From the NCBI GenBank assembly GCA_964528035.1, contig CAZGQY010000026.1, positions 1-31,287 on the forward strand: a stretch of 31,287 bases of DNA, given 5' to 3'. A program made the translations under genes and the position numbers. Within the stretch, counting starts at the first letter, position 1. Each line of letters starts with the position of its first letter. This DNA is from CAZGQY01 sp964528035. GTDB taxonomy: Bacteria > Pseudomonadota > Gammaproteobacteria > Methylococcales > UBA1147. Below are positions 30,425 to 31,287 of this stretch, in pieces. A model generated the notes under the pieces. It was given only the letters and a program-made list of their open reading frames with translations, did no database searches and was not told where the DNA came from.

Positions 30425-31287
30425 AATACAAGGATCTTCGGGATTTTATCGCGAAGCTGGAAACAATCGGGGAACTAAAACGAACTCAGATCCCTGTAGA
30501 CCCCTACCTTCAAGTCACCGAGATTTGTGACCGGACTCTGCGTAAACAGGGCCCTGCCCTATTGTTTGAAAATCCAAAAGGTTCCTCTATTCCCCTGTTA
30601 GCAAACCTGTTTGGCACGCCTCACCGGGTTGCCATGGGAATGGGGGAAGACTCCGTAAGCGCGCTGCGGGAAATTGGGAAATTGCTGGCTTTCCTGAAAG
30701 AGCCGGATCCACCTAAAGGTATGAAAGACGCGTGGTCTAAACTGCCCATATTCAAACAAGTACTGAATATGGCACCCAAAAGCGTTAATCGAGCGGCCTG
30801 CCAGGAATGTGTTTTGTCCGGTTCAGATATTGACCTGGGACACTACCCCATTCAAACCTGCTGGCCCAAAGATGTCGGACCTTTGATTACCTGGTCACTC
30901 GTGGTCACCAAAGGACCCAACAAACCGCGCCAGAATATGGGGATTTATCGCCTGCAGGTTATCGAAAAAAACAAAGTCATCATGCGCTGGCTTGCGCATC
31001 GGGGTGGCGCGCTGGATTTTCGTGATTGGCAACTTGCTCACCCAGGAGAACCCTTTCCAATTGCTGTTGCATTGGGAGCTGACCCGGCCACGATTCTGGG
31101 TGCGGTCACACCGGTTCCGGATGCACTTTCCGAATACGCTTTTGCGGGCTTACTTCGTGGCAGTAAAACCGAAGTGGTCGATTGCCAGACTGTAGATCTT
31201 CAAGTACCGGCCAGTGCAGAAATCGTTCTGGAAGGTTTTCTTTATCCTGATGACACCGCACCAGAAGGCCCATTTGGTGATCATACA
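30421..31287 (+). CDS. ubiD: UbiD decarboxylase, 3' end cut by window
   Basis: This is 3-octaprenyl-4-hydroxybenzoate decarboxylase of ubiquinone synthesis, which uses prenylated FMN supplied by UbiX. The first 289 codons of a roughly 490-residue protein are present, starting at ATG 30421 (M-K-Y-K-D-L-R-D-F-I) in an ATGA overlap with prlC. Recognisable UbiD segments are P-I-Q-T-C-W-P, G-I-Y-R-L-Q-V, H-R-G-G-A-L-D and the catalytic-region E-G-P-F-G-D-H-T at the very end of the window. The frame is open to the edge. Confidence 0.95.
   Translation, partial: MKYKDLRDFIAKLETIGELKRTQIPVDPYLQVTEICDRTLRKQGPALLFENPKGSSIPLLANLFGTPHRVAMGMGEDSVSALREIGKLLAFLKEPDPPKGMKDAWSKLPIFKQVLNMAPKSVNRAACQECVLSGSDIDLGHYPIQTCWPKDVGPLITWSLVVTKGPNKPRQNMGIYRLQVIEKNKVIMRWLAHRGGALDFRDWQLAHPGEPFPIAVALGADPATILGAVTPVPDALSEYAFAGLLRGSKTEVVDCQTVDLQVPASAEIVLEGFLYPDDTAPEGPFGDHT

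Overview
The window looks like chromosomal DNA of a free-living, probably aquatic gammaproteobacterium of moderate GC. The evidence is the oligopeptidase A (prlC)-ubiD pair, the RtcR/RtcB RNA-repair locus, a YjfI/YjfJ/YjfK cluster, an ACP/acyl-AMP-ligase/acyltransferase fusion and an NdvB-type beta-glucan synthase. I cannot place it more finely without a search. Both ends cut a gene: a DUF350 protein lacks its 5' end on the left, and ubiD lacks its 3' end on the right.

Layout. (1) 1-5592, plus strand: a tight membrane-stress/polyamine cluster of DUF350 protein, membrane-anchored spermidine-synthase-like protein, a clear sigma70 promoter, then DUF2170 (YjfI), PspA/IM30 (YjfJ), DUF2491 (YjfK), a small unknown protein and a two-helix K+ channel with an NAD-binding-type cytosolic region. 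(2) 5848-7597: a rhomboid protease and a convergent MddA-type methanethiol methyltransferase, separated by about 480 bp with a GGGGTCAG repeat. (3) 7862-13199: an RNA-repair locus. RtcR reads right. RtcB, a run of tRNA-like and other structured RNA elements, and a soluble SPFH/slipin protein read left. A near-perfect sigma54 promoter lies in front of rtcB. (4) 13378-18346, minus strand: a Tat-exported GMC flavoprotein dehydrogenase followed by a two-haem cytochrome c lipoprotein, likely one periplasmic oxidation chain. (5) 18712-25724, plus strand: the ACP-AMP ligase-PlsC fusion, then a GH17-GT2 glucan synthase with an OpgC-type membrane acyltransferase. (6) 25802-26457: a FitAB/VapBC-type toxin-antitoxin pair on the minus strand. 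(7) 26639-27505: about 870 bp with no gene I can support. (8) 27506-31287: gloA, a small unknown gene, prlC and the start of ubiD.

Two things deserve most attention. First, the roughly 1.1 kb between rtcB and the slipin gene has almost no coding capacity. It holds a complete cloverleaf with anticodon CAU, an abutting tRNA-like unit with a perfect acceptor stem and encoded CCA but no anticodon stem, a third tRNA-like 3' end with encoded CCA, and a series of hairpins ending in a terminator. These sit beside an RNA ligase whose regulator family senses damaged tRNA. They could be dedicated substrates, sensors or decoys.

Second, two nearly identical 145-146 bp palindromic elements have 16-bp imperfect terminal inverted repeats and perfect 8-bp target duplications. 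They are therefore genuine miniature mobile elements. Each sits in the 5' leader of a minus-strand gene, and one has duplicated that gene's Shine-Dalgarno sequence. A third, diverged copy of the same core, inside different terminal arms, lies in front of the slipin gene.
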